64,000 nt of DNA from Synergistaceae bacterium UBA6101 (GTDB lineage Bacteria; Synergistota; Synergistia; Synergistales; Synergistaceae): the NCBI GenBank assembly GCA_002428495.1, contig DIWR01000023.1, forward strand, positions 1 to 64,000, written 5' to 3'. Both the position numbers and the translations under genes were made by a program. This document shows, one piece after another, positions 34,475 through 43,300 of the stretch. Under the pieces are notes generated by a model. It did no database searches, was not told the origin of the DNA, and worked only from the letters and a program-made list of their open reading frames with translations. Within the stretch, counting starts at the first letter, position 1. Each line of letters begins with the position of its first letter.

Positions 34475-35359
34475 TTATTCATCCTCCTGTGATGCGAGAG
34501 TGCCTGCCCGTCCGGTAATGGTGCCAATTTCGATATTGCATTCACCGGGAGCTGAGTCTCTTGCGTAGTCAGCAAGGGTATAAAATACTGTCCCGTTTTC
34601 CTTTGCCTTGATAATAAATTTCTCAAAGACGCCTATCTTTGAAAGCCCTTCCATTTCAGCATGTACAGTAAGGACGTTCCACTCATTATTCATGCCATTT
34701 AGCCATACATCACCTATGGAATCATCATCTATCCCGGGAAGTCCGAGTATCTCGTCCATCGTCGGAAGTGTGGTTGGGATCTGAACGGGGGTATAGGACC
34801 TGCCTTCGAAGACCGGCAGGAATGGGGAACGGCCCCTTGTATCGCTGCAGTATTCAAGTCCGGCTTCTTCCTGCACCTCAAGGCTAACTGAGGATATCTG
34901 CCATCCCGGGGCCGCGCAGCTCAGCGGTTTTCTGCCGGAGAGCTTCTCAAACATATTTGCTGACTTTTCAAAAAAGGACCTGAACTCCTCTTTTGAGATG
35001 CCTGCAAGTTTATCCTGGACATATACGTGGTCCCATGCATGTACACCGCAGTCATGCCCCTCATCAACAGCCCGGACGAATATGCCTGGGTCGGTGGGGA
35101 CAATGATCGGCGCTGGAATGAGGGTCCCGTACATCAGCGTTTTGATGCCGTATGTGGAAGGGGCTTTTGTCCTCATCATTTTCGAGATAAAGCCCTTTCG
35201 GAATATCCTTCTTATCGCCTTTCCCGAATTGTCCGGTCCGAACGAAAAAAATATCGATGCCATGATCTCATGTCTTTTAAAGAGGTCAAGCATCTGCGGG
35301 ACGCCTTCCCTGTATCCCCGCAATGTATCAATGTCGACCTTGATCGCAAGTTTTTTCAA
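34475..35359 (-). CDS. arnD: 4-deoxy-4-formamido-L-arabinose-phosphoundecaprenol deformylase
   Basis: 294-aa polysaccharide-deacetylase-fold enzyme removing the formyl group from undecaprenyl-phosphate-Ara4FN on the cytoplasmic face. Closely ArnD-like: KVDIDTLRGYREGVP with the metal Asp near residue 9, FFSFGPDNSGK, the metal motif GVHAWDHV, and QIPTTLPTMDEILG. The ATG overlaps the end of the upstream decarboxylase gene by 4 nt and the next gene starts 2 nt after its stop. Confidence 0.9.
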   Translation of the reverse strand: MKKLAIKVDIDTLRGYREGVPQMLDLFKRHEIMASIFFSFGPDNSGKAIRRIFRKGFISKMMRTKAPSTYGIKTLMYGTLIPAPIIVPTDPGIFVRAVDEGHDCGVHAWDHVYVQDKLAGISKEEFRSFFEKSANMFEKLSGRKPLSCAAPGWQISSVSLEVQEEAGLEYCSDTRGRSPFLPVFEGRSYTPVQIPTTLPTMDEILGLPGIDDDSIGDVWLNGMNNEWNVLTVHAEMEGLSKIGVFEKFIIKAKENGTVFYTLADYARDSAPGECNIEIGTITGRAGTLASQEDE

Positions 35360-36384
35360 TCCAGCTTCTCCTTAGATGCGTACCAGTTTATAGTCCTGTT
35401 CAGCAGCTCGCGCATTCCGGTGTGCGGCTTCCAGCCAAGGATGGTCTCCATTTTTTTCACTGAAGGCAGACGGTTCTGCATGTCATCGTATGTCTTTCCG
35501 TAGTAGGCATCGGCCGATATTATCTCAAGCTCTGCTTTTTCGGCTTTTTCACGGTAGACTGGAAATTTTTGCATCTCTTCGATAAGCATCTCGGCAAGTT
35601 CCCTTATGGAGTAGTTGTTGCCTGGGTTGCCGATGTTGAATATCTGGCCTTCCGCCTTATTATCCTTATTTTCTATTATCGCGGTAAGTCCTTCGATCCC
35701 GTCACCTATCCAGGTGAAGCTCCTTCTCTGCTCACCGCCGTTTACAAGGGAGATCTTTCCGCTGTTAAGTACGTTATAGATCATCTGTGTGACTGATCTG
35801 GCTTTGTTCTCTCTTGCGTCCCTGAACGTGTCCAGCCTTGGCCCCACCCAGTTGAAGGGGCGGAAGAGGGTGAAACTGAGTCCTTCCTCCTGGCCGTATG
35901 CGAAAATGAGCCTGTCCATCATCTGTTTGCTGCAGCTGTATATCCATCTCATTTTGTTTATGGGGCCTGTGATCAGCGGACTTTCATCTTCTTTGAGGCT
36001 GCTGTCTCCGCTCATGCCGTAGACCTCGGATGTCGAGGGGAAGATTATCCTCTTCTTATATTTTGAACAGAGCCTCACCATTTTGAGGTTCTGCTCAAAA
36101 TCGAGTTCGAATGTCCAGATCGGTTTCTGGAGGTAGTAGGCGGGTTTTGCAATGCCGGCAAGCGGCAGTACGATGTCTGACGATTCGACCTGCTCTTCGA
36201 GCCATTTTCCGTCTTTGAATATGTCTCCGGCGGTGAATTTGAAATTGGAGCTCCCCATGAATGGCCCCAGGTTGTCGGACATGAGGTCAAAACCCTGTAT
36301 ATCCCACTTCTTGTCTTCGCAAAGGGCCTCCAACAGATGAGTTCCTATAAAGCCGTTTACCCCGGTGATCAGTATTTTCTTCAT
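35356..36384 (-). CDS. arnA: UDP-glucuronate oxidative decarboxylase (ArnA C-terminal-domain equivalent)
   Basis: Stand-alone equivalent of the ArnA dehydrogenase domain (SDR fold), turning UDP-glucuronate into UDP-4-keto-pentose. TGVNGFIGTHLLE Rossmann motif, catalytic Tyr and Ser in FPSTSEVYG, the ArnA-specific Arg in RWIYSCSKQ and PFNWVGPRLD. ATG 36384 is listed; an upstream ATG at 36396 overlaps the formyltransferase stop by 8 nt and is possible. In Proteobacteria this domain is fused to the formyltransferase; here the two are separate adjacent genes. Confidence 0.88.
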   Translation of the reverse strand: MKKILITGVNGFIGTHLLEALCEDKKWDIQGFDLMSDNLGPFMGSSNFKFTAGDIFKDGKWLEEQVESSDIVLPLAGIAKPAYYLQKPIWTFELDFEQNLKMVRLCSKYKKRIIFPSTSEVYGMSGDSSLKEDESPLITGPINKMRWIYSCSKQMMDRLIFAYGQEEGLSFTLFRPFNWVGPRLDTFRDARENKARSVTQMIYNVLNSGKISLVNGGEQRRSFTWIGDGIEGLTAIIENKDNKAEGQIFNIGNPGNNYSIRELAEMLIEEMQKFPVYREKAEKAELEIISADAYYGKTYDDMQNRLPSVKKMETILGWKPHTGMRELLNRTINWYASKEKLD

Positions 36385-36388
36385 ATTT

Positions 36389-37279
36389 TTATGCATCCCT
36401 TTCAGGTCCGCCTTCAGGCTGTATCCTAAGTACCCTCAGCAGTCCGCTGCCTGTTCCTACAAGCATCGGCGATTCTGATTTTATTTTACCCGGCTCAAAT
36501 GTACCTTCGACCGGGAGAGCTTTCCAGATGAAAAATTTATTGCCTTGCCAGTGCGTAAATGCTCCAGGGAAGGGATGGGTCAGCGCTCTCACGAAGTTGT
36601 AAATTTCATCGGCGGATCTGTTCCAGTCAATCTCCCCGTCTTCAGGTCTGCGCCGTCCGAATTTTGTCGCTTTTGACTCTTCCTGGGGATACCTCTTTGC
36701 TGTTCCCCTTTCAAGCGACGGAAGGTAGGAAAGCAATATCTCCCTGGAGGCCTCTGTCACCTTAAGAAAAACATCGTGTGCGGTGTCCTCAAAGTTTATT
36801 GGGACAGACTTTTGCGCTATGATGTCTCCCCTGTCAGCGAATTCTGTCATCACGTGGAGGGTAGCTCCTGTTTCCTTTTCTCCGTTTATCACTGCCCAGT
36901 TTACGCAGGACCGCCCCCGGTATTTCGGGAGGAGTGCGCCGTGGATATTGTAAGCCCCAAGTACGGGTATATCCAGCACCTCTTTGGGGATCATCGCCCT
37001 GTAATAGAAGGAGAAGATCAGGTCAGTTCCGATCTGCCTCAAATGATCTGTCTCCTTGCTGTCGATCTTTGAAGGAGTGCGGACTTCTATCGAATTATTA
37101 AGGGCTGTTTCCTTTACCGAGCGGAACCATATCTCTTCGCCGGGGTCGTCCTCATGCGTGTAAACAACAACAACATTAGCACCGTCTCTTATAAGGTCAT
37201 CAAGACAGGCGCTTCCGACCTCGCTGTATGCAAATACCGCTATCCGGGGCCTGCTCTTATTCTGCGCTTTCATGCTCAA
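36389..37279 (-). CDS. arnA: UDP-Ara4N formyltransferase (ArnA N-terminal-domain equivalent)
   Basis: 296-aa Fmt-fold enzyme adding a formyl group to UDP-L-Ara4N from 10-formyl-THF. Catalytic Asn/His in AYNIHGALLPKYRGR near residue 115 and Asp in FADRGDII match the ArnA N-terminal domain, as do FSFYYRAMIP and FGRRRPEDG. A C-terminal OB-like domain carries LTHPFPGAF. Encoded 5' of the decarboxylase half with an 8-nt potential overlap, so the pair gives the same two activities as bifunctional ArnA without a fusion. Confidence 0.88.
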   Translation of the reverse strand: MSMKAQNKSRPRIAVFAYSEVGSACLDDLIRDGANVVVVYTHEDDPGEEIWFRSVKETALNNSIEVRTPSKIDSKETDHLRQIGTDLIFSFYYRAMIPKEVLDIPVLGAYNIHGALLPKYRGRSCVNWAVINGEKETGATLHVMTEFADRGDIIAQKSVPINFEDTAHDVFLKVTEASREILLSYLPSLERGTAKRYPQEESKATKFGRRRPEDGEIDWNRSADEIYNFVRALTHPFPGAFTHWQGNKFFIWKALPVEGTFEPGKIKSESPMLVGTGSGLLRVLRIQPEGGPERDA

Positions 37280-38195
37280 ATATCTTTCTGACAGAGTATC
37301 TTGGCCTGCGGCTTACTTCCCTGTATATCCTGCCGACATATTCGCCGGTGATCCCTAGGCTGAAGAGCGTGATCCCGGTAAGCATGAACTGTATCGCCAT
37401 CAGTGTGAAGAGCCCTTCCGCCTCAGGTCCGATGAAGAGGCGCCTGAGAAGCATGTAGAGGACCAGAAGGGAAGAGAGCAGGGAGATGAGCATCCCTGCC
37501 ATCGTAACGAACTGGAGCGGTACTATCGAGAAGCTTGTCATCAAGTCAAAATTCAGTCTTATTAGCTGAAAAATGCCGTATTTTGATGTTCCCATTTCCC
37601 TCTCTCTGTGAGCCACCGGGATCTCTATGGGGTTGGCAGCGAATTTCTGCCCGAGTGCCGGGATAAAGGTGGTAGATTCTCTGCTGATATTGATTATTTC
37701 AACAATTCTTTTGCTGTATCCTCTGAGCATACAGCCATAGTCACGGATATTCAGCCTTGCGATCCTGTTGGTGATCTTGTTGACCATTTTTGATGCAACT
37801 TTTCTGAAGAGGGGGTCCTGTCTTCCCTTCCTGTACGTTCCGACCAGGTCATGCCCTTCGTCCATTTTAGCCACTATATTGGGGATCTCTTCAGGGGGAT
37901 TCTGCAGATCTGCGTCGAGTGTGATGATAATATCTCCCTTCACATGTTCAAATCCCGCCATGATGGCCATGTGCTGTCCAAAATTCCCGTTGAGGTCTAT
38001 CACTCTGACTTCAGGATGTGAGAGATAGAGGTCATATAGTATTCCAAGCGTCGAATCCTTGCTCCCGTCGTTTATGAAAATAATTTCAAAGGGCCTGCCC
38101 ATGTTCGTCATTACCTGGTACAAGCTCTCAAACAGGGGATGGAGCGACTCTTCTTCGTTATAGGCAGGTATGACTATTGATATTTCAGGTTTCAT
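37257..38195 (-). CDS. arnC: Undecaprenyl-phosphate Ara4FN transferase
   Basis: 312-aa family 2 glycosyltransferase with two C-terminal transmembrane helices, attaching Ara4FN to undecaprenyl phosphate. VIPAYNEEESL nucleotide-binding start, DADLQNPPEEI with the metal-binding Asp set, and the hydrophobic pairs around residues 230-285. Overlaps the formyltransferase start by 23 nt. Dolichol-P-mannose-type synthases look similar; the gene order argues for ArnC. Confidence 0.88.
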   Translation of the reverse strand: MKPEISIVIPAYNEEESLHPLFESLYQVMTNMGRPFEIIFINDGSKDSTLGILYDLYLSHPEVRVIDLNGNFGQHMAIMAGFEHVKGDIIITLDADLQNPPEEIPNIVAKMDEGHDLVGTYRKGRQDPLFRKVASKMVNKITNRIARLNIRDYGCMLRGYSKRIVEIINISRESTTFIPALGQKFAANPIEIPVAHREREMGTSKYGIFQLIRLNFDLMTSFSIVPLQFVTMAGMLISLLSSLLVLYMLLRRLFIGPEAEGLFTLMAIQFMLTGITLFSLGITGEYVGRIYREVSRRPRYSVRKIFEHESAE

Positions 38196-38198
38196 ATA

Positions 38199-39368
38199 TC
38201 AGCTCTTCTTTCCGCAGACTTCAAAAATGGCCTCTACAACATCCCGAGAGTCTTCGTCTGTCATGGCAGGAAAGAGAGGGAGCGAAACTATCCTGTCGGA
38301 GACGTACTCAGCCTCAGGCAGGCTCCCCCTGTCGAGTCCCGTGGCTTCCTTATAGCAGGTGAAGAGGTGTATGGCCTGATAATGGAGGGCCGTACCTATG
38401 TTCCTCTTCTTCATCTCAGCCATGAAATCGTCCCTGGACATCCCCAGCCTCTCGATGTCTACGAAGGGTGTGAAGATGTGCCAGCTGTGTTCATGCTCCC
38501 ATGGCGCCGGCTTTGGAAGGATGAGTCCGTTGGCTTTTGAAAGTTCTTCCATGTAGAAAGAAACGATCTTTTTTCTTCTTGAATTGAATGACCCGAGCTG
38601 TTTCAGCTGTGAATCGCCTATCGCTGCCTGGATGTCCATCATGGTATATTTCAGACCGGGAAAAAATATGTCGTAGTTTGCACTTCCCTTTGCGGCATAT
38701 CTGTTCCAGGCTCCCTTGGACATTCCGTTCTGCCTCAGGACGGCCGCTTTTTCAGCAATGCCCTCGTCTCCGGTGCATATCATGCCGCCTTCGCCTGTGG
38801 TTATGTTTTTTGTGGGGTGGAAGCTGAATACCGATGCCCTGCGTTTTCCCCTGTCTGCACCGATCATTCTCCCTTTGTAAGACGCCCCCAGGGCATGTGC
38901 GGCATCTTCTATCACGGCGAGATCATATTTTTCAGCAATTGCTTCTATTCTGTCCATGTCGCATGGCATGCCCGCGAAATGGACAGGTATTATCGCCTTT
39001 GTATTTTTAGTAACAGCCTTTTCAATATTGTCCGGGTCAATGTTCAGAGTGTTCCTGTCGATGTCTGCCAGGACCGGCTTGGCTCCGACAAACATTATCG
39101 TGTTTACGGTAGCCGCGAACGTCATAGGGGTGGTTATCACCTCGTCACCCGGTCCGATCCCAAGGGCAAGCAGTACAGTATGGAGCCCGGCTGTGGCTGA
39201 GTTCAGAGATAGAGACCAGGAAGCCCCGGTATACTTTGAAAAATTTTCTTCAAAACTTATTGTCTTTGGACCCATTGCCAGCCAGCCTGAACGTATCGAC
39301 TCCACTACCTCGTTTATTGCATCTTCTGCAATAGATGGTTTTGCAAAAGGGAGGAAATCATTTCTCAT
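38199..39368 (-). CDS. arnB: UDP-4-keto-pentose aminotransferase
   Basis: 389-aa DegT/DnrJ/EryC1-family PLP enzyme forming UDP-L-Ara4N with glutamate as donor. PLP Lys in FHPTKNITTGEGGMI near residue 190, N-terminal LPFAKPSI start and LNSATAGLHTVLLALGIGPGDEVI. Directly between arnT and arnC with 2-3 nt gaps, so one transcript. Other sugar aminotransferases share the fold; context gives the assignment. Confidence 0.9.
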   Translation of the reverse strand: MRNDFLPFAKPSIAEDAINEVVESIRSGWLAMGPKTISFEENFSKYTGASWSLSLNSATAGLHTVLLALGIGPGDEVITTPMTFAATVNTIMFVGAKPVLADIDRNTLNIDPDNIEKAVTKNTKAIIPVHFAGMPCDMDRIEAIAEKYDLAVIEDAAHALGASYKGRMIGADRGKRRASVFSFHPTKNITTGEGGMICTGDEGIAEKAAVLRQNGMSKGAWNRYAAKGSANYDIFFPGLKYTMMDIQAAIGDSQLKQLGSFNSRRKKIVSFYMEELSKANGLILPKPAPWEHEHSWHIFTPFVDIERLGMSRDDFMAEMKKRNIGTALHYQAIHLFTCYKEATGLDRGSLPEAEYVSDRIVSLPLFPAMTDEDSRDVVEAIFEVCGKKS

Positions 39369-39370
39369 TA

Positions 39371-41032
39371 TTAGGGCCTCCTGTTGAAAAGAATAAGATA
39401 GTCATCATGTTCGATCTTTTTTGTTTCATAGGTCCTTCCATCTTCAAAAAGACCATTTAATCTCTCTTTTTTTATTACAAGGACAAATTTGCGGTCTTTC
39501 GACTTCCACTCAGGCAGGAATTCTTCTGCGGTCGGGAACCAGCCCTTCCCTTCAGGTTTTGCTGCCCCGAACTCAAGTTCTCCCATGCTTTCTATGAGCA
39601 TTACACGCTGTTTGGTATAAAATGGTATCCCCTGGAGGATCTCGCCGTAAACAGCGATAGTTTCATCAGGAAGCTTTTCCTTCATTATCACCTCAGAGAT
39701 GCCCTTGGTGGAACGGGTCTTTCCCATTATGTCATATACACCGTAGTGAGCTGCTATATAGACCACGGCAGAAAGACATAGAGCTGTTACCGCCTTTTCG
39801 TAGGCGTTCCGACTGCCCTTCCTTGTTATAAACAGCGCCATAACAGGTCCTGCGAGCAGACCTGCAGAAATTGCAAGTGCGGACGGAAGAGTGTCTGCAG
39901 GATCAACTCTGCCGCCTATTAACGTATATATGATCAAAGCTACAGAAAAGAGACCACCGGAGACTATAGAGAAAATCAGCGCTTTCCCGTGCCATTTCCC
40001 GCGTTCGATCATCCTGTCAATATCAGATGCTATGAGTATAGCAAGAGGAGGGAAGCAGGGAACTATATATGGAATAAGTTTTGAACTTGAAAGTGAGAAG
40101 AATACAAAGATGACCGTGAACCATGAGAGCAGATAAATATTAGCATCCTTCTTATCCTTGTCTGCTGGAGACCTCAGAACGCTTTCCCGGCTGAAAAGGG
40201 AGAAGAAAAAACCGGTCCAGGGCATCAGGCCTACAGGGATCATCGGGATGAAAAACCAGAATGGCTCATAGCGGCTGTGAATTTTTGTTGCATAGCGCAG
40301 GAAATGTTCTCTGACAAAGAAGAAATAGAGGAAATCAGGGTTCTCACGGCTGACCATGTAAAACCAGGGGAACGCTATTACGAAAAAGAGCGCTATTCCA
40401 GGCAGGTAAAGTGCATCAAGTATCAGGCGCCATTTTTTTGTAAAAATGATGTACCAGAAAACTATCCCTCCAGGAAGGACTATCGCTATCAGGCCTTTTG
40501 CAAGCAATCCCAGGGCTGCGGAAGCATAAAAGGCGAGGAACCACCTTTTGTCGTTTTTGATATGCCCGTAATAAAAGGCAGAAAGCGCCGCAGTTAAAAA
40601 AAACGAGAGCGGCATGTCGGTAAGCGTAATAGTCCCAATGGCAAAATACAAAAGGGATAGTGCCGTTACCGCTCCTGCAATAGCACCGGCCCTTTTGCCA
40701 AATACCGAAGCACAGAGAAGAGCTGTTATGAGCGCCCCCAGGACCCCGCTGAGAGCCGTGGGAAAGCGTGCCGCGAATTCATTCTCTCCAAAAGCCATAA
40801 AACTTGCTGCATTCATCCAATAGAGGAGTACGGGTTTTTCAAAATATTTTACGTAATTAAGTCGGGGTGTTACAAAATCACCCGTTTCAACCATTTCCCT
40901 CGGGATCTCGGAATATCTTCCCTCATCAGGTTCAAGAAGTCCGTGCCCTCCCAGCGGAACAAAATAGACCATAAGAATAAGAGCGGCGATCGCCAGAACG
41001 ATCAGTTTTTTCTTTTTATAAGAGGCATCCAT
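39371..41032 (-). CDS. arnT: Lipid A aminoarabinose transferase-like GT-C glycosyltransferase
   Basis: Integral membrane PMT-family enzyme, about 553 aa with roughly a dozen hydrophobic segments. The GT-C acidic motif is in GHGLLEPDEGRYSEIPREM near residue 40, followed by PRLNYVKYFEKPVLLYW, both typical of ArnT. It would move Ara4N from undecaprenyl phosphate to lipid A in the periplasm, lowering negative charge. First gene of the arn operon. ATG 41032 is chosen; an in-frame GTG at 41047 is possible. Confidence 0.87.
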   Translation of the reverse strand: MDASYKKKKLIVLAIAALILMVYFVPLGGHGLLEPDEGRYSEIPREMVETGDFVTPRLNYVKYFEKPVLLYWMNAASFMAFGENEFAARFPTALSGVLGALITALLCASVFGKRAGAIAGAVTALSLLYFAIGTITLTDMPLSFFLTAALSAFYYGHIKNDKRWFLAFYASAALGLLAKGLIAIVLPGGIVFWYIIFTKKWRLILDALYLPGIALFFVIAFPWFYMVSRENPDFLYFFFVREHFLRYATKIHSRYEPFWFFIPMIPVGLMPWTGFFFSLFSRESVLRSPADKDKKDANIYLLSWFTVIFVFFSLSSSKLIPYIVPCFPPLAILIASDIDRMIERGKWHGKALIFSIVSGGLFSVALIIYTLIGGRVDPADTLPSALAISAGLLAGPVMALFITRKGSRNAYEKAVTALCLSAVVYIAAHYGVYDIMGKTRSTKGISEVIMKEKLPDETIAVYGEILQGIPFYTKQRVMLIESMGELEFGAAKPEGKGWFPTAEEFLPEWKSKDRKFVLVIKKERLNGLFEDGRTYETKKIEHDDYLILFNRRP

Positions 41033-41181
41033 TATAAGCCGCAGCACCTTCCGGAATAAATTTGACTATAATTTGTAAGGTCTGGTAAAAATCAATGCTA
41101 AAATCAAAGCTGCTGGGAAAACAACAGACCCGATCACCAATTATAGTTTAAACACCTGACAAATAAAACATCGGATGATAA

Positions 41182-41211
41182 AAATCGGGATCCCCCGTTT
41201 AAGAGATCCCG
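41182..41211 (-). terminator. Terminator of the NCS2 permease gene cluster
   Basis: CGGGATC (41186-41192) pairs with GATCCCG (41205-41211); the minus-strand 3' side continues ATTTTTAT. It isolates the permease cluster from the arn operon. Confidence 0.72.
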
Positions 41212-41245
41212 CAATGATTACATATGTATTATCTGCTTTTCTGAG

Positions 41246-42619
41246 TTACTTTTTTATTCCGCGCTCTTCGTCAGTACCGGGGATAACATTGTCACAGACC
41301 GCAGCAAGGATTCCCGCTACAGCCATTGGGGTCTTCATTATCGCCCATATCATCCCACCGAAAGTATTTCCAAGCGCGCCAGTGAAGATAGCCTGGTTGG
41401 GCTCGACCCAGCCCGGAAGTCCCAGTGCCATGAGGAAGGAGAAGCCGACTATAAGAACATTTCTCTGGCTTCCCATGTCCGCTCTCATGAGGTTCTGGAT
41501 ACCAAGAGCTCCGATTGTTCCGAAGAGGGTAATATATGCTCCGCCGATAACAGGTGAGGGCATGGTGGCGATCAACGCACCCAGCTTGCCGACGAGCGAA
41601 AGAAGTATGAGTATCACTGCGCCTGCCCTTACCACGTGTCTGCTTGCAACGCCGGTCAGTCCTATAAGACCGATGTTTTCAGTGTAGGAGGTCGTGCCTA
41701 CCGATCCAAGCACTCCTGATAGGGCACACCCTATACCTTCTGCTCCGATGCCTTTGTTTATCTGCTCGGGAGTCGGGTCATCTATCCCTGCGGCATATGA
41801 ACAGTTGTGGTAGTCTCCGATCGACTCGATCATTACGCAGAAAAACCCTGCGGAGATAGCTCCGATGGCCAGCCCTGAGAACTTGGGAACTCCCCACGGC
41901 ATGAAGAGTTTATAGCGGAGCCAGGGTGCTGATGCAATGTTGCTCAGGTTGACATAAGCAGCGTGTCCTTCCTGGAACATTCCTGCCAAAGAAAGTGAAA
42001 GGCATATAAGGTAAGCAATTGTTATTGAGCCTAGGACTGCGAAAATATTGCAGTATTTGTTCCTGCTGCAGAGGCTGAAAAAGAAAACGAGAGCAACAAC
42101 AAGAAGTGATATCGGCCAGTAATTTGCCGCGTTGAACTGTATTGCAACAGGCGCCAGCGTGAATCCTATCGCCATGATCGTAGGACCGATAACTACGGGT
42201 GTGATGAACTTTCTGACATGTCCGATAAGTTTGCTGTATCCGAGGAGGGAAAGCACGAGGCCTCCTATCAGGAGAGACCCTCCGATGTACTGCATTACCA
42301 CATCCGGTCCCATAGCCTTGTATGCTCCGATGATAGTCATTATTGGGGGGATGAAGCTGAAACTTGAGCCTTGTACTATAGGAAGCCCGGATCCAAATTT
42401 TGGGTGGGTCTGGATCAAAGTCGCAATACCCATTGAAAAATAAACACATCCGATAAAAGCGCCTATCTGCTGGGTGGTCATGCCCATAGCCGGTCCGAAG
42501 ATCAGCGGCACAAGTGTCGTTGCTCCGAACAGTGTCAGGACATGCTGAGCGCCGGCAAGAATAAGTATTGGTGTCGGCGGGCGATCGTCGATACCGTAAA
42601 CTAACTGTTTTTTTGCCAT
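41246..42619 (-). CDS. NCS2-family nucleobase (xanthine/uracil-type) permease
   Basis: 457-aa inner-membrane symporter with about 12-14 hydrophobic segments. NCS2/NAT hallmarks: QHVLTLFGATTLVPL near the N-terminus, the substrate motif ESIGDY in the eighth-helix region, and ENIGLIGLTGVASR near residue 313. Neighbouring molybdenum hydroxylase maturation genes upstream favour a purine such as xanthine or urate over uracil; inference. A GCAGAGA/TCTCTGC dyad at 42641-42658 sits just before its ribosome site and could fold in the leader. Confidence 0.85.
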   Translation of the reverse strand: MAKKQLVYGIDDRPPTPILILAGAQHVLTLFGATTLVPLIFGPAMGMTTQQIGAFIGCVYFSMGIATLIQTHPKFGSGLPIVQGSSFSFIPPIMTIIGAYKAMGPDVVMQYIGGSLLIGGLVLSLLGYSKLIGHVRKFITPVVIGPTIMAIGFTLAPVAIQFNAANYWPISLLVVALVFFFSLCSRNKYCNIFAVLGSITIAYLICLSLSLAGMFQEGHAAYVNLSNIASAPWLRYKLFMPWGVPKFSGLAIGAISAGFFCVMIESIGDYHNCSYAAGIDDPTPEQINKGIGAEGIGCALSGVLGSVGTTSYTENIGLIGLTGVASRHVVRAGAVILILLSLVGKLGALIATMPSPVIGGAYITLFGTIGALGIQNLMRADMGSQRNVLIVGFSFLMALGLPGWVEPNQAIFTGALGNTFGGMIWAIMKTPMAVAGILAAVCDNVIPGTDEERGIKK

Positions 42620-42721
42620 AATACACCTCCAGGGAATTTAGCAGAGAGACATCTCTGCAATCGGTTGCAAAAACCTTCGGGAATATTATAAGCTGATCGT
42701 TGTTAAAAATCCAGAGATAAA

Positions 42722-43300
42722 TCAGTTTTTCTTTACTAAATTTTGATAATCGTCAGGGGTGTCTATGTCGCGGAAATGGCAGTCAGGGGCTTCTGATGTG
42801 ATTATCTCGTCTTTGTAGCCCATCAGGATGTTTCTTCCCCCAGCGTCTCCCTGTGCGGTTTGAAATCTCTTTTTCCATATTGAACGGTAAAACATAGGGT
42901 GCCCGAATACCCCGTTTCTGCATGGTGTGAAAACAGTTTTGTCTGTAGGGATAGAAGAAAAACATTCACGCAGCCTTTTGATCTCTTCCCGGCCTACGAA
43001 GGGCAGGTCGCCAAGCATAATGCAGAAATCCTCATTATCCGGCAGCATATCCAGGGCAATAGCCAAGGAACTTGACTGGCCTCTCTCGGGGGCATTATTT
43101 ATGCCTATACGGAGCCATTCAGGCCTTTCCTGTACCGCGTCAGCCACCCCCCGGGAGAATACTGCGATTATGGGAGACAGGCCGCCCCCATGCATATTAT
43201 TTATCACAGTCTCAATTACCGTGATCTCACCGAACGGCAGCAACAGCTTCTGGACCCCCATCCTTTTTGATAGGCCGGCAGCCAAAAGTATCGCGTTCAT
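42722..43300 (-). CDS. MocA/MobA-like molybdenum cofactor nucleotidyltransferase
   Basis: 192-aa NTP-transferase. LAAGLSKRMGVQKLLLPFG is the nucleotide-binding start and MLGDLPFV carries the metal-binding Asp. Enzymes of this group add CMP (MocA) to molybdopterin for xanthine dehydrogenase-family enzymes. It overlaps yqeC by 4 nt (ATGA), the standard pairing in selenium-dependent molybdenum hydroxylase maturation gene sets, and probably serves the hydroxylase at the left end of the window. Confidence 0.82.
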   Translation of the reverse strand: MNAILLAAGLSKRMGVQKLLLPFGEITVIETVINNMHGGGLSPIIAVFSRGVADAVQERPEWLRIGINNAPERGQSSSLAIALDMLPDNEDFCIMLGDLPFVGREEIKRLRECFSSIPTDKTVFTPCRNGVFGHPMFYRSIWKKRFQTAQGDAGGRNILMGYKDEIITSEAPDCHFRDIDTPDDYQNLVKKN

